NCBI GenBank assembly: GCA_022842845.1
Contig: JALHOT010000019.1
Span: forward strand, 1-59,452
Direction of reading: 5' to 3'
Length of the DNA: 59,452 nt
DNA from: Cyclobacteriaceae bacterium
GTDB taxonomy: Bacteria > Bacteroidota > Bacteroidia > Cytophagales > Cyclobacteriaceae
Below are positions 1 through 8,087 of the stretch, one piece after another. The notes under the pieces are model-generated. The model had not been told where the DNA came from, did no database searches, and worked only from the letters and a program-made list of their open reading frames with translations. How positions within the stretch are numbered: the stretch's first letter is position 1; the number at the start of each line of letters is the position of its first letter. The position numbers were made by a program, and so were the translations under genes.

Positions 1-1650
1 AACACAATCTGAAAGCAAATCACAACTACTCTGTGTGACGGCCGTGTACTTGAGATACTGTCTGCAATCTATCAAAGAACACAATCTGAAAGCAAATCAC
101 AACATATTTATCATCACGCTGCCTGGTACTTTTACTGTCTGCAATCTATCAAAGAACACAATCTGAAAGCAAATCACAACTCCAGGGTAAACTATTGCAG
201 TCGTGGCCATACTGTCTGCAATCTATCAAAGAACACAATCTGAAAGCAAATCACAACGCCGGCCACTGCGTTTGATATACTCGCCTTACTGTCTGCAATC
301 TATCAAAGAACACAATCTGAAAGCAAATCACAACTAAACAGTATTGACTATGGTGGCATTTACCACTGTCTGCAATCTATCAAAGAACACAATCTGAAAG
401 CAAATCACAACAGGCAGTCCAGTATCATTTCATATCTCAAAACTGTCTGCAATCTATCAAAGAACACAATCTGAAAGCAAATCACAACTTGGTCTTTCTT
501 ACCAAGTCACCACCATTGACTGTCTGCAATCTATCAAAGAACACAATCTGAAAGCAAATCACAACATGTACTGTCTTTGAATGTTACTCATACTACTGTC
601 TGCAATCTATCAAAGAACACAATCTGAAAGCAAATCACAACTAATTTTGATGATACAAGTCAATGACTTTTACTGTCTGCAATCTATCAAAGAACACAAT
701 CTGAAAGCAAATCACAACATCAACTATGGCTGTTAATGAAAGTCCATCACTGTCTGCAATCTATCAAAGAACACAATCTGAAAGCAAATCACAACTGGTG
801 GTGTTATGTTTCGTATTACTCCTAACTGTCTGCAATCTATCAAAGAACACAATCTGAAAGCAAATCACAACAAAGTGGGTAAATGTATCTCATATTGGTT
901 TACTGTCTGCAATCTATCAAAGAACACAATCTGAAAGCAAATCACAACAATTACAGAGATGGCCTGATCTACCTTTGAACTGTCTGCAATCTATCAAAGA
1001 ACACAATCTGAAAGCAAATCACAACATACATAGTGCATGGTAAGCCATCCTGGTCACTGTCTGCAATCTATCAAAGAACACAATCTGAAAGCAAATCACA
1101 ACACAGCGGTGGCTGTGTTGCTGCCACCTGCGACTGTCTGCAATCTATCAAAGAACACAATCTGAAAGCAAATCACAACCCAGCGCTGTACAATATGCCT
1201 CCGGTGCCAACTGTCTGCAATCTATCAAAGAACACAATCTGAAAGCAAATCACAACTCCCCGTTATCAACTCCCAACTTTTGCGGAACTGTCTGCAATCT
1301 ATCAAAGAACACAATCTGAAAGCAAATCACAACAGTCAGCGCACAGGACGATGACAGTAAGCAACTGTCTGCAATCTATCAAAGAACACAATCTGAAAGC
1401 AAATCACAACTACAAGCCCGCAAGCAATTGCTGGTGCAGCACTGTCTGCAATCTATCAAAGAACACAATCTGAAAGCAAATCACAACGTTAGGTTCAAGA
1501 GATGGTGATAGCGTTCAACTGTCTGCAATCTATCAAAGAACACAATCTGAAAGCAAATCACAACTTACCCCAGTGCATGTGTATTATGCGTTCGACTGTC
1601 TGCAATCTATCAAAGAACATCCCGATATATCAGGAAAAGCAAACCACAAC
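1..1650 (-). CRISPR. CRISPR array, 47-nt repeats, type II-C-like, truncated at left
   Basis: Twenty full 47-nt repeats that look identical start at 57, 134, 211, 288, 365, 442, 519, 595, 672, 749, 825, 902, 979, 1056, 1133, 1210, 1287, 1364, 1441 and 1518. A repeat cut by the window start lies at 1-26 and a degenerate one at 1595-1650. They enclose 21 distinct spacers, 30 nt except two of 29 nt (566-594 and 796-824). Read on the minus strand the repeat starts GTTGTGATTTGCTTTCAG and ends GATTGCAGACAGT. Length and start are typical of type II-C (Cas9) repeats of Bacteroidota, so the crRNA sense is taken as minus. No cas gene lies in the window; by analogy with Neisseria II-C loci they are expected to the left. 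The array is certain; the subtype is inferred from the repeat alone. Confidence 0.97.
1595..1650 (-). repeat. Degenerate terminal CRISPR repeat with internal insert
   Basis: The last unit keeps the first 25 plus-strand bases of the repeat, then diverges through CCCGATATATCAGG and returns to a variant of the repeat end (AAAGCAAACCACAAC). It is 56 nt rather than 47. The extra segment is nearly palindromic and could form a small stem with a TATA loop. In the crRNA sense this is the first (5') repeat, which is where type II-C arrays are reported to carry their degenerate repeat. Confidence 0.85.
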
Positions 1651-1673
1651 ACCGTTGGCGATGTGCTTTAAGC

Positions 1674-1738
1674 TGTGAGGCTATTTGTGATTACTTCATT
1701 ATTACATTCCAAATAGTAAAGCCTGGAATACCCTCACA
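1674..1738. other. Imperfect inverted repeat beside the CRISPR array
   Basis: The continuous arm TGTGAGGCTATTTG (1674-1687) can pair with CAAATAG (1710-1716) and, after a 15-nt bulge, with CCTCACA (1732-1738). The structure fills the gap between the array and the DUF2200 stop codon. It may end transcription of the DUF2200 gene, be part of a small RNA, or be a remnant. Its loop side contains a minus-strand match to the repeat (1684-1698; see findings). Function is unknown. Confidence 0.5.
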
Positions 1739-1741
1739 CAG

Positions 1742-2092
1742 TTATTTCCTCAAAATCTTCTCCATCGGTCGTCCCTTCGCAAGCTCATCAATGAGTTTAT
1801 CCATATAGCGGATTTTTTGCATGAGCTTGTCTTCAATTTCTTCAACACGATAGCCACAAATTACACCAGTAATTTTGGAAGCATTGGGATGCAAGCAGGG
1901 AGCCTGCGCAAAAAAGTTTTCGAAATCAATTTTAGTATCAATCGCGGCCTGCAAGGACTCTTGTGTGTAACCGGTTAGCCAGCCTATAACAGTATCTACT
2001 TCTTGTTTGGTCCTCCCTTTTTTCTCTGCCTTGTTTACATAGTGTGGATACACACTGGCAAAAGACATTTTAAATATTTTAGTATTGTTCAT
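1742..2092 (-). CDS. DUF2200 family protein
   Basis: The 116-residue product reads as a full-length DUF2200 protein: a [19 protein letters not shown] block near the N-terminus, WLTGY in the middle, [15 protein letters not shown], and a [18 protein letters not shown] block before the C-terminal MEKILRK. The family is small, soluble and of unknown function, with no signal peptide or membrane segment here. A start at 2107 is possible, but a promoter-like TAAGTTTG covers 2107-2114 on the same strand, so that codon would lie in the promoter; the ATG at 2092 also matches the usual family start. It sits between the CRISPR array and a repeat-rich gap, but nothing links it to CRISPR function. Confidence 0.9.
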   Translation of the reverse strand: MNNTKIFKMSFASVYPHYVNKAEKKGRTKQEVDTVIGWLTGYTQESLQAAIDTKIDFENFFAQAPCLHPNASKITGVICGYRVEEIEDKLMQKIRYMDKLIDELAKGRPMEKILRK

Positions 2093-2106
2093 AGCTTGTA
2101 ATGGCA

Positions 2107-2114
2107 CAAACTTA
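2107..2114 (-). promoter_or_regulatory. Bacteroidota -7 box (TAAGTTTG) for the DUF2200 gene
   Basis: On the minus strand this is an exact match to TAnnTTTG, about 15 bases upstream of the ATG at 2092. No clear TTG or TTTG is seen at the right distance for a -33 element, so the call rests on the -7 box and its position. Confidence 0.5.
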
Positions 2115-2211
2115 CCTGAAAGAAAATTTACGGATAATTCTTCATTTTCTGCCCATCCCCCTATAACTGACGAGTCTAATGTATCTTATATCATCACCTC
2201 CCCCAAGCGCA

Positions 2212-2510
2212 CACCGTGTTCCCGAACAAAACATCGGCCTCCTGCAAGCATCCTTCGCCTGTACTCAGCCATCCCTCGCTCATCCCGTCAATAACATCGT
2301 CTCCCCTCAGCCCACACCACGCGCCCCGAAAAAAACATCGGCCTCCCGCAAGCATCCTTCGCCTGTACTCAGCCATCCCTCGCGCACTCCGTCAATGACA
2401 TCGTCTCCCCTCAGCCCACACCGCGCGCCCCGAACAAAACATCGGCCTCCCTCAAGCATCCTTCGCCTGTACTCAGCCATCCCTCGCGCACTCCGTCAAT
2501 GACATCGTCT
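2212..2510. repeat. Tandem repeat, about 103-104 bp x 2.9 copies
   Basis: Three head-to-tail copies start at 2212, 2315 and 2419; the third stops at 2510. All copies share the segment AAGCATCCTTCGCCTGTACT followed by CAGCCATCCCTCGC. A weak fourth copy may precede the array (about 2190-2211). Unit lengths of 103 and 104 are not multiples of three, so the copies do not stay in one reading frame, and no protein family is visible in the short open frames. The repeat is visibly richer in C (plus strand) than its surroundings. It lies between the DUF2200 promoter and the T9SS cargo gene. Origin and role are unknown. Confidence 0.9.
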
Positions 2511-2658
2511 TTTCTGCGCTTGATGCGGCACTTGCTCAAAGTAGTAGTGCCTGCCCAACAGTATTCTTGAAGACTCCAGGCAGATCAATACTTGATGCCA
2601 GGACTAAACAAGGCTTTTAAGAGCGAAGTTGTTCTTCTAAGCATTTACCCAAACAATG
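2511..2658. other. Non-coding stretch, nothing recognised
   Basis: Between the tandem repeat and the terminator-like hairpin of the next gene I see no credible gene, RNA or repeat. Together with the tandem repeat it makes up most of a gap of about 600 bases without a convincing gene. Confidence 0.6.
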
Positions 2659-2681
2659 AAGGGTAGCACATGGCCACCCTT
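2659..2681 (-). terminator. Possible weak terminator of the T9SS cargo gene
   Basis: AAGGGT (2659-2664) pairs with ACCCTT (2676-2681), with three more pairs after one mismatch. On the minus strand the hairpin is followed by a short T-rich stretch. It lies about 25 bases beyond the stop codon of the minus-strand gene. The T-tract is poor, so the call is tentative. Confidence 0.4.
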
Positions 2682-2706
2682 TAAGATAATAGTAAAGATA
2701 CTTTGT

Positions 2707-3885
2707 TTAGTCTACATACAAGCGCAGTACATGGTTAGCGCTTTGCCCCTGGTAACGCACCAGGTAGGTGCCCTTCGATAAAGAAGTTGGCAATGAGAAC
2801 TCACCCGTAAAAGAACTTACCAAAACTGATGTCACCTGGCCACCCATGAGATCATACACCACTAATGCATCGCCAGGTGCAGGAGTAAAATTAAGGGCAT
2901 AGCGAACAAGACCACCTTTAGCCGGGTTAGGCGAGAGGGTAAAGGCTTGTTTGGCTATTACCTGCACCGTGATTATTTCAGAGTACTCGAAAGTTTCATC
3001 CAGGTCCACCATGCGCAATCGGTAATAATTTCTGCCATCCAGTGGCATGGTGTGTGTGTAGTTGTAGTTCTTCAATTCATTAGTAGTGCCTTCTCCTTGA
3101 ATAGAAGTGAGTATCTGCCACTCTTGTGCATTGGCCGAATGCTCTACTTCAAAATGACTGAAGTTGAGTTGTGAGGCGGTGGACCAGGATAACTCACAAA
3201 CGCCATCGAATGATTTTTTGACTGACCAACTTAGCAATTCAACTGGCAATGGTCCTTGATTACAAAATGAGGACGTTCCATCAGTACAGCCGCTTGAACT
3301 TACAGTACCCGTACCAGTAGCCGTAGACCCATTTCCTACCGTAATAGTACCATCTACATTCACTGAGCCATCCACTACAAGGTTAGTGTTAGTTCCACCT
3401 ACAAAGTCTCCCCCAACATCCATACTTCCTGTATTAGCCACAGTCAAAGAAGCATTGTTTGCTAACGTTACATCCCCAAGAATAATTACTGTACCAGTTA
3501 TATTCCAGGTAAGGTTATTGTTAACTGTTAAACTACCATTTATGGTCAATGTACCTGCCACATTAATAATGGTATTATTGGTGGTTGTCATATTCCCCAA
3601 TATGGTTAATGAGCCCCCAGAGTTGATCGTAATAACTGCACCATTACCTGTTGTTACAGAGGCAATTGTTGAAGACTGTGCATTCTGAATAGTTGCCTTT
3701 GCGTTATTGTTAAAAGTAACAGCATCACTGGCATCAGGCACCCCAGCACTCCAACCAGCGCCTGCATCAAACCATAAACTACCAGCAGTGGTTGATGTTC
3801 TTGTTGTTTGAGCCTGGCTTATGAATACATTGCCCAGAAATAATAACAAAAGAAGATTCAGGAATATTTTCACTTTTACAAACAT
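2707..3885 (-). CDS. Secreted protein with C-terminal T9SS sorting domain
   Basis: The 392-residue product begins with a signal peptide (about 1-26, ending SQAQ). Residues 30-205 are rich in Thr, Asn, Gly and Val and repeat a strand-turn pattern (TINGSLTVNNN, VILGDVTLANN), as in a beta-helix or adhesin-like stalk. A linker with PVELLSW opens a beta-sandwich-like module that commonly precedes the sorting domain. Residues 316-392 form a type A sorting domain with the SPNPAKGG motif, ending in short strands. The protein should cross the inner membrane by Sec and the outer membrane by T9SS, of which SprA is encoded at 20710. No catalytic domain is visible; adhesion or a surface coat role is only inferred. 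Confidence 0.88.
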   Translation of the reverse strand: MFVKVKIFLNLLLLLFLGNVFISQAQTTRTSTTAGSLWFDAGAGWSAGVPDASDAVTFNNNAKATIQNAQSSTIASVTTGNGAVITINSGGSLTILGNMTTTNNTIINVAGTLTINGSLTVNNNLTWNITGTVIILGDVTLANNASLTVANTGSMDVGGDFVGGTNTNLVVDGSVNVDGTITVGNGSTATGTGTVSSSGCTDGTSSFCNQGPLPVELLSWSVKKSFDGVCELSWSTASQLNFSHFEVEHSANAQEWQILTSIQGEGTTNELKNYNYTHTMPLDGRNYYRLRMVDLDETFEYSEIITVQVIAKQAFTLSPNPAKGGLVRYALNFTPAPGDALVVYDLMGGQVTSVLVSSFTGEFSLPTSLSKGTYLVRYQGQSANHVLRLYVD

Positions 3886-3903
3886 TTATACTCAATTTGA
3901 CCT

Positions 3904-3911
3904 CAAAATTA
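3904..3911 (-). promoter_or_regulatory. -7 box (TAATTTTG) for the T9SS cargo gene
   Basis: An exact minus-strand TAnnTTTG lies 18 bases upstream of the ATG at 3885, inside the short divergent gap before the crotonase gene. No TTG occurs 17-23 bases further upstream, so the -33 side is weak. Confidence 0.4.
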
Positions 3912-3921
3912 GCTCAATTCT

Positions 3922-4695
3922 ATGAACCTTCATATTCAGCAAGCCGGCAACATCACCACCATCACCATCAACCGCCCTCAGGCCCTCAACGCGCTCAACA
4001 AAGAAGTGCTGGAGGAACTAGCCGAATTTTTCAATACTAACCGCCATAATAATGCCATTCGTGGCATCATAGTAACCGGGGAAGGTGAAAAGGCTTTTGT
4101 GGCGGGTGCAGACATTAAAGAGCTTTCTGCTCTATCTCAAGAAGAAGCATTGGTGCTTTCGCAAAAGGGCCATCAATTATTTAAGTCCATCGAAGATTTT
4201 CCAAAGCCTGTACTGGCCCTTGTCAATGGTTTTGCCCTGGGCGGTGGCTGCGAATTGGCCATGGCTTGCCACATGCGCATTGCTACCGAAAATGCCAAAT
4301 TCGGACTACCTGAAGTCAATTTGGGACTCATCCCTGGCTATGGTGGTACGCAACGCCTTACTCAATTAGTGGGCAGACCCAAAGCCCTTGAACTCGCCAT
4401 GACGGGCGATATGCTTCCGGCCAAAGAAGCCAAAGAATTAGGACTGGTTAACCATGTGGTGGCAACCAAGCAAGAAGGCCTGGACATGGCTACCAAAATG
4501 CTTTCAAAAATTGCCCAAAAGGCCCCTTTGGCTATCAGTGAATTGATTAAGAGCGTAAATGCCGGATTTGGTTTTGAAAAGGCTGGCTATCAGGCAGAGG
4601 CGGCCAGCTTTGCGCATTTATTTACCACAAAGGATTTTGTAGAAGGCACCTCTGCTTTCATGGAAAAACGTGCACCCAATTTTACAGGCCAGTAA
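3922..4695 (+). CDS. Enoyl-CoA hydratase (crotonase family)
   Basis: The 257-residue product is a full-length, soluble crotonase-fold protein, expected to hydrate trans-2-enoyl-CoA to 3-hydroxyacyl-CoA in beta-oxidation or a related pathway. AGADIKEL (61-68) and GFALGGGCE (103-111) form the CoA-binding and oxyanion-hole loops. Both catalytic glutamates of true hydratases are present, Glu111 in GGGCE and Glu131 in LPEVNLGLIPGYGG, which favours hydratase over isomerase or other crotonase activities. The C-terminal FMEKRAPNF is typical of the family. It is divergent from the T9SS cargo gene and is followed by the flippase gene; no other beta-oxidation gene is adjacent, so the physiological substrate is open. 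Confidence 0.92.
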   Translation: MNLHIQQAGNITTITINRPQALNALNKEVLEELAEFFNTNRHNNAIRGIIVTGEGEKAFVAGADIKELSALSQEEALVLSQKGHQLFKSIEDFPKPVLALVNGFALGGGCELAMACHMRIATENAKFGLPEVNLGLIPGYGGTQRLTQLVGRPKALELAMTGDMLPAKEAKELGLVNHVVATKQEGLDMATKMLSKIAQKAPLAISELIKSVNAGFGFEKAGYQAEAASFAHLFTTKDFVEGTSAFMEKRAPNFTGQ

Positions 4696-4717
4696 GTACA
4701 ACCATCGTTGTTAGCGG

Positions 4718-4781
4718 TTCGTTACTGGTCATTCGGATGACACCCCTAAAGAACAACCAACAACGAACAACCAATAACGAA
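4718..4781. repeat. Imperfect inverted repeat, 18-bp arms
   Basis: Arm TTCGTTACTGGTCATTCG (4718-4735) matches the reverse complement of CGAACAACCAATAACGAA (4764-4781) at 15 of 18 positions. It fills the gap between the crotonase stop and the flippase TTG start, so it may act as a terminator or transcript-stability hairpin, or be a dispersed intergenic repeat. Confidence 0.55.
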
Positions 4782-4782
4782 T

Positions 4783-6222
4783 TTGAGCCAACTCAAAAAA
4801 CTTGCGGGCGAAACGATGCTGTATGGCCTGGGTAGCATACTCCCCAGGGTCTTAAACTTTTTGTTGGTACCCCTGCATACCATCAACATGTTTAGCAAAG
4901 CAGAGTATGGGGTCATTACTAAACTCTTTGCTTTTGTGGCGGTGATCAACATTGTGTATATGTTTGGCATGGAAACTGCCTTCTTCCGTTTTGCCACCAA
5001 AGCCCACGCTGACATCAAGCGCATCTTTAACCTCACCCAAAGTGTGGTGATCGGCATCAGTGCCTTACTATCTATTGTCTTTATTGTTTTCGCTCAAAGT
5101 ATTGCTACGGCTGTAGGCATTCCTCATCACCCGGAGTTTATTGTATGGCTTACGCTGATCATGTTAATCGATGCGCTGGTAGCCATCCCATTCGCCCGTT
5201 TGCGTCTGGAGAAAAAAGCCTTGCACTTCGCTAGTATCAAAATCCTCAACGTGTTGTTGCTGATCGGGCTCAACTATTACTTTTTAAAAATCGCCTACGA
5301 TGGCAGTATCGGTGTAGGTTATGTTATCCTGGCCAACCTGCTGGCCAACGCCTTATTCATTTTTGTTTTTATTAAAACACTGGTTAGCTGGCGGCCCGCC
5401 TGGGACAAAAGCTTATCGCCTCAAATTTTTGCTTATGCTTACCCTGTTATGCTAACAGGAGTAGCTGGTATGATCAACGAAATGTTTTCACGAACCATGC
5501 TGGACTGGTGGCTGCCTGATGGCTACTACGATAACCAGACCAAAGCAGAAGCGATGGGTGTGTTCGGTGCCTGCTACAAGTTCGCGGTATTTATGAACCT
5601 CGGCATTCAGGCCTTCCGTTATGCAGCAGAGCCCTTTTTCTTTTCCACTGCTTCCGATAAAAACTCATCGGCACTCTTTGCCAAAATCAATCACTTCTTC
5701 ATCATCGCTTGTTGTATTGTATTGCTGGCGGTGAGCATCAATTTGGATGTGCTCAAATACTTTATTGGCAAAGAGTTTTGGTCTGGTTTGGAAATTGTAC
5801 CTATACTGCTGCTGGCTTATTTATTTCTGGGTGTTTATTACAACTTAAGCGTATGGTTTAAACTCAGTGATAAAACATACTATGGCACGATCATCACCTT
5901 GATTGGTGTGGTGGTTACCGTAGCTGGCAATTATTTTCTTATTCCGCTGGCTGGCTTCATGGGCAGCAGCATTGCGGCCTTCTTATGTTATTTCGTGATG
6001 ACGGTTTGCTGCTTTGCCTGGGGGCAGCGTTTTTACCCCATCCCTTACCATGTTAGGTCTGGCCTGGTTTACATCACCCTCTCTTTCGCGTTGGTGTATG
6101 TGATCAATGCCATCGTTATTGAAAATACCCTGCTCGCGCTCTGCTTCCACACGGCCATACTCCTGATTTTTATTGGAATTGTGTATAAGGTGGAAAAAGC
6201 TTACCTGCTCCAAAGTACGTGA
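4783..6222 (+). CDS. Polysaccharide flippase (Wzx-like, MOP superfamily)
   Basis: The 479-residue integral membrane protein has about 12-14 hydrophobic segments spread over its length. Its N-terminus, LAGETMLYGLGSILPRVLNF, is typical of the oligosaccharide flippase branch of the MOP superfamily. Such proteins move undecaprenyl-linked glycan units across the inner membrane for O-antigen, capsule or exopolysaccharide assembly. The start is a TTG placed directly after the inverted repeat; the next in-frame ATG (residue 12) would remove part of the conserved N-terminal helix, so TTG is preferred. No glycosyltransferase lies nearby, so the glycan cannot be named. Confidence 0.88.
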   Translation: MSQLKKLAGETMLYGLGSILPRVLNFLLVPLHTINMFSKAEYGVITKLFAFVAVINIVYMFGMETAFFRFATKAHADIKRIFNLTQSVVIGISALLSIVFIVFAQSIATAVGIPHHPEFIVWLTLIMLIDALVAIPFARLRLEKKALHFASIKILNVLLLIGLNYYFLKIAYDGSIGVGYVILANLLANALFIFVFIKTLVSWRPAWDKSLSPQIFAYAYPVMLTGVAGMINEMFSRTMLDWWLPDGYYDNQTKAEAMGVFGACYKFAVFMNLGIQAFRYAAEPFFFSTASDKNSSALFAKINHFFIIACCIVLLAVSINLDVLKYFIGKEFWSGLEIVPILLLAYLFLGVYYNLSVWFKLSDKTYYGTIITLIGVVVTVAGNYFLIPLAGFMGSSIAAFLCYFVMTVCCFAWGQRFYPIPYHVRSGLVYITLSFALVYVINAIVIENTLLALCFHTAILLIFIGIVYKVEKAYLLQST

Positions 6223-6255
6223 CCTGCAAGCCCCGCTCCTTTTATTAATTTTCCT

Positions 6256-6263
6256 TACTTTTG
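6256..6263 (+). promoter_or_regulatory. -7 box (TACTTTTG) for the TPR-DUF4292-EnvC operon
   Basis: An exact TAnnTTTG stands about 58 bases upstream of the ATG at 6321. No well-placed TTG or TTTG is seen for the -33 position, so this is a moderate call. Confidence 0.4.
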
Positions 6264-6320
6264 AAATCACTTTGTCCGGATTTTCGTTAAGTCTGCCATA
6301 GATACATTAAACAAGCATTG

Positions 6321-8087
6321 ATGTCTGCACCGAACTCAATACGAATACTGCTGCTGCTTTTGGGCCTTTGCCTGGTTTTGCCAGCAGGGGCGCAAAAACG
6401 GAAAAAGGCTGACGAGGAAAGCATGAGTAGTGCATCTCGGGAGCGTGAAGCAGAATTCTATTTTACAGAAGGACAGAAATATTTCATTTTAGAAGATTAT
6501 GCTAAGGCTTTGGTCTTTTACCAAAAAGCTGTTGAATTGACTCCCGACAATGCCACCATCCACTTCAAAATAGCGGATGTATTCAACCGCGGCAACAAAG
6601 AAGAAGATTTACAAAGAGCTGCTATCAGCATTGATCAGGCTTTGCGACTTGAAAAAAAGAACAAATACTTCTATTTGCTTGCAGCCAATATCTACAATGG
6701 ACTTTCACGTTTTGATAAAGCGGCAGAAGCCTATGAGCAATTGATTAAAGAAGTGCCGGAGTCAGATGAATTCTTGTTTGAGCTGGGAGCCACCTATCAA
6801 TTTGCCAATGAAATTGAGAAAGCCATCAAGGTGTACGACAGAGCTGAACAAAGTGTAGGCGTGAACGAAATGTCGGCCATTCAAAAAACAAGGTTATACC
6901 TCGAGCTTAACAAAATTGATGAAGCCAAAAATGAAGCGAGTAAACTATTGAAGCTCAACCCGGAAGAAGGCAGATACGCCATGAGTCTGGCAGAACTATT
7001 CTCCCAGCGAGGACTGAAAGAAGTTTCCATTCAATACCTTGAAGACTTCATTCACCATGCTCCGGAAGATATCAGCGAAGCACAAATGATGTTGGCCGGC
7101 CTGTACCGCGAAACCAAGCGTTATGCCGAAGCTGGGGTGCTGCTTTTGAAAGTATTTGATGATGATGCCATAGAATTTGGCAGCAAGGCCCTGATCATTG
7201 CCACCCTGAATGCTGAAATCAATGAAGCTAAAGGAATCGGTGCTAAAAAAGACGACACAGAAAAACTAGCTTTTACGCTGTACGAAAAACTAGCTGCCAA
7301 ACATCCTGACGAATCGCAACTCTACATTTTAGGTGGCGATTTATATTTAACAGCCGGCAACCAGCAAAAGGCGAAAGAGGCTTATCAAAAGGCAGTGAAG
7401 TTGGGTGAAGTCAATATCGAGGTCTGGCAAAATCTTTTGTACATCGAAGCACAGCAAGAGCAGTTTGATGCTTTGGCGCAACATGCCGATCAAGCACTTG
7501 AGTATTATCCCAACCAAGGTATGATTCACTATTTCAGGGGCTATGCCAAGTTTCGTAAAAGACAATTCTCAGAAGCGGTTGCCTCACTTGAGCAAGCCAA
7601 GAGACTCTCTCAAAGTAATCAGGCTTTTATAAGCGATCTAAACAGCATGCTGGGTGATGCCTATAACGCTTTGAAGGATTTCGTTAAATCAGACAATGCG
7701 TATGAAGAAGCCCTGGCCTACAATCCTAATAATGATGCTGTCCTCAATAACTACAGCTTTTACCTGGCAGTACGCAAGCAAAATTTAGAAAAGGCCGAAA
7801 AAATGGCAGAACAGCTTGTAAAGAACCATCCTGGGGAAGCTACTTACCTGGATACTTATGCGTGGGTCTTATTTCAACGCGAAAAGTACAAAGAGGCAAA
7901 ACGCGTAATCGAGCGGGCCCTTAGCAGTGGCAAAGCCAATGCTACTCATTTAGAACATTACGGAGACATACTTTATAAGTTAGGAGAGGTTGACAATGCC
8001 GTGCTACAATGGGAAAAAGCCAAAGGGCTTAACGCCAACAATGAAAAGCTTAATAAGAAGATAGCCAACCGAAAGATCTATGAATAA
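6321..8087 (+). CDS. Exported tetratricopeptide repeat protein
   Basis: The 588-residue product has a signal peptide (about residues 1-24, ending PAGAQ) and then TPR units almost to the end, such as AEFYFTEGQKYFILEDYAKA and later A-Y-x-KA-(V/I)-x-L-x-P/N patterns. TPR arrays are protein-binding scaffolds, so this is probably a periplasmic or outer-membrane-associated adaptor. A TTG one codon upstream is possible, but the ATG at 6321 is preferred. It overlaps the following DUF4292 gene by 8 bases, and that gene overlaps the EnvC-like gene; this three-gene order suggests a shared cell-envelope role (inferred). Confidence 0.85.
   Translation: MSAPNSIRILLLLLGLCLVLPAGAQKRKKADEESMSSASREREAEFYFTEGQKYFILEDYAKALVFYQKAVELTPDNATIHFKIADVFNRGNKEEDLQRAAISIDQALRLEKKNKYFYLLAANIYNGLSRFDKAAEAYEQLIKEVPESDEFLFELGATYQFANEIEKAIKVYDRAEQSVGVNEMSAIQKTRLYLELNKIDEAKNEASKLLKLNPEEGRYAMSLAELFSQRGLKEVSIQYLEDFIHHAPEDISEAQMMLAGLYRETKRYAEAGVLLLKVFDDDAIEFGSKALIIATLNAEINEAKGIGAKKDDTEKLAFTLYEKLAAKHPDESQLYILGGDLYLTAGNQQKAKEAYQKAVKLGEVNIEVWQNLLYIEAQQEQFDALAQHADQALEYYPNQGMIHYFRGYAKFRKRQFSEAVASLEQAKRLSQSNQAFISDLNSMLGDAYNALKDFVKSDNAYEEALAYNPNNDAVLNNYSFYLAVRKQNLEKAEKMAEQLVKNHPGEATYLDTYAWVLFQREKYKEAKRVIERALSSGKANATHLEHYGDILYKLGEVDNAVLQWEKAKGLNANNEKLNKKIANRKIYE

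Noticed and set aside
1033-1242. Open frame inside the CRISPR array
   Set aside because: It runs through repeats and spacers and only encodes repeat-derived residues.
27-1594. Spacers targeting sequences inside this window
   Set aside because: I compared the spacers by eye with the rest of the window and found no match, but this was not an exhaustive search.
1742-2092. DUF2200 gene as a CRISPR-associated gene
   Set aside because: The family is widespread without CRISPR and has its own promoter; adjacency alone is not evidence.
2085-2502. Several short open frames across the tandem repeat on both strands
   Set aside because: They exist because of the repeated unit, shift frame between copies and show no family or signal.
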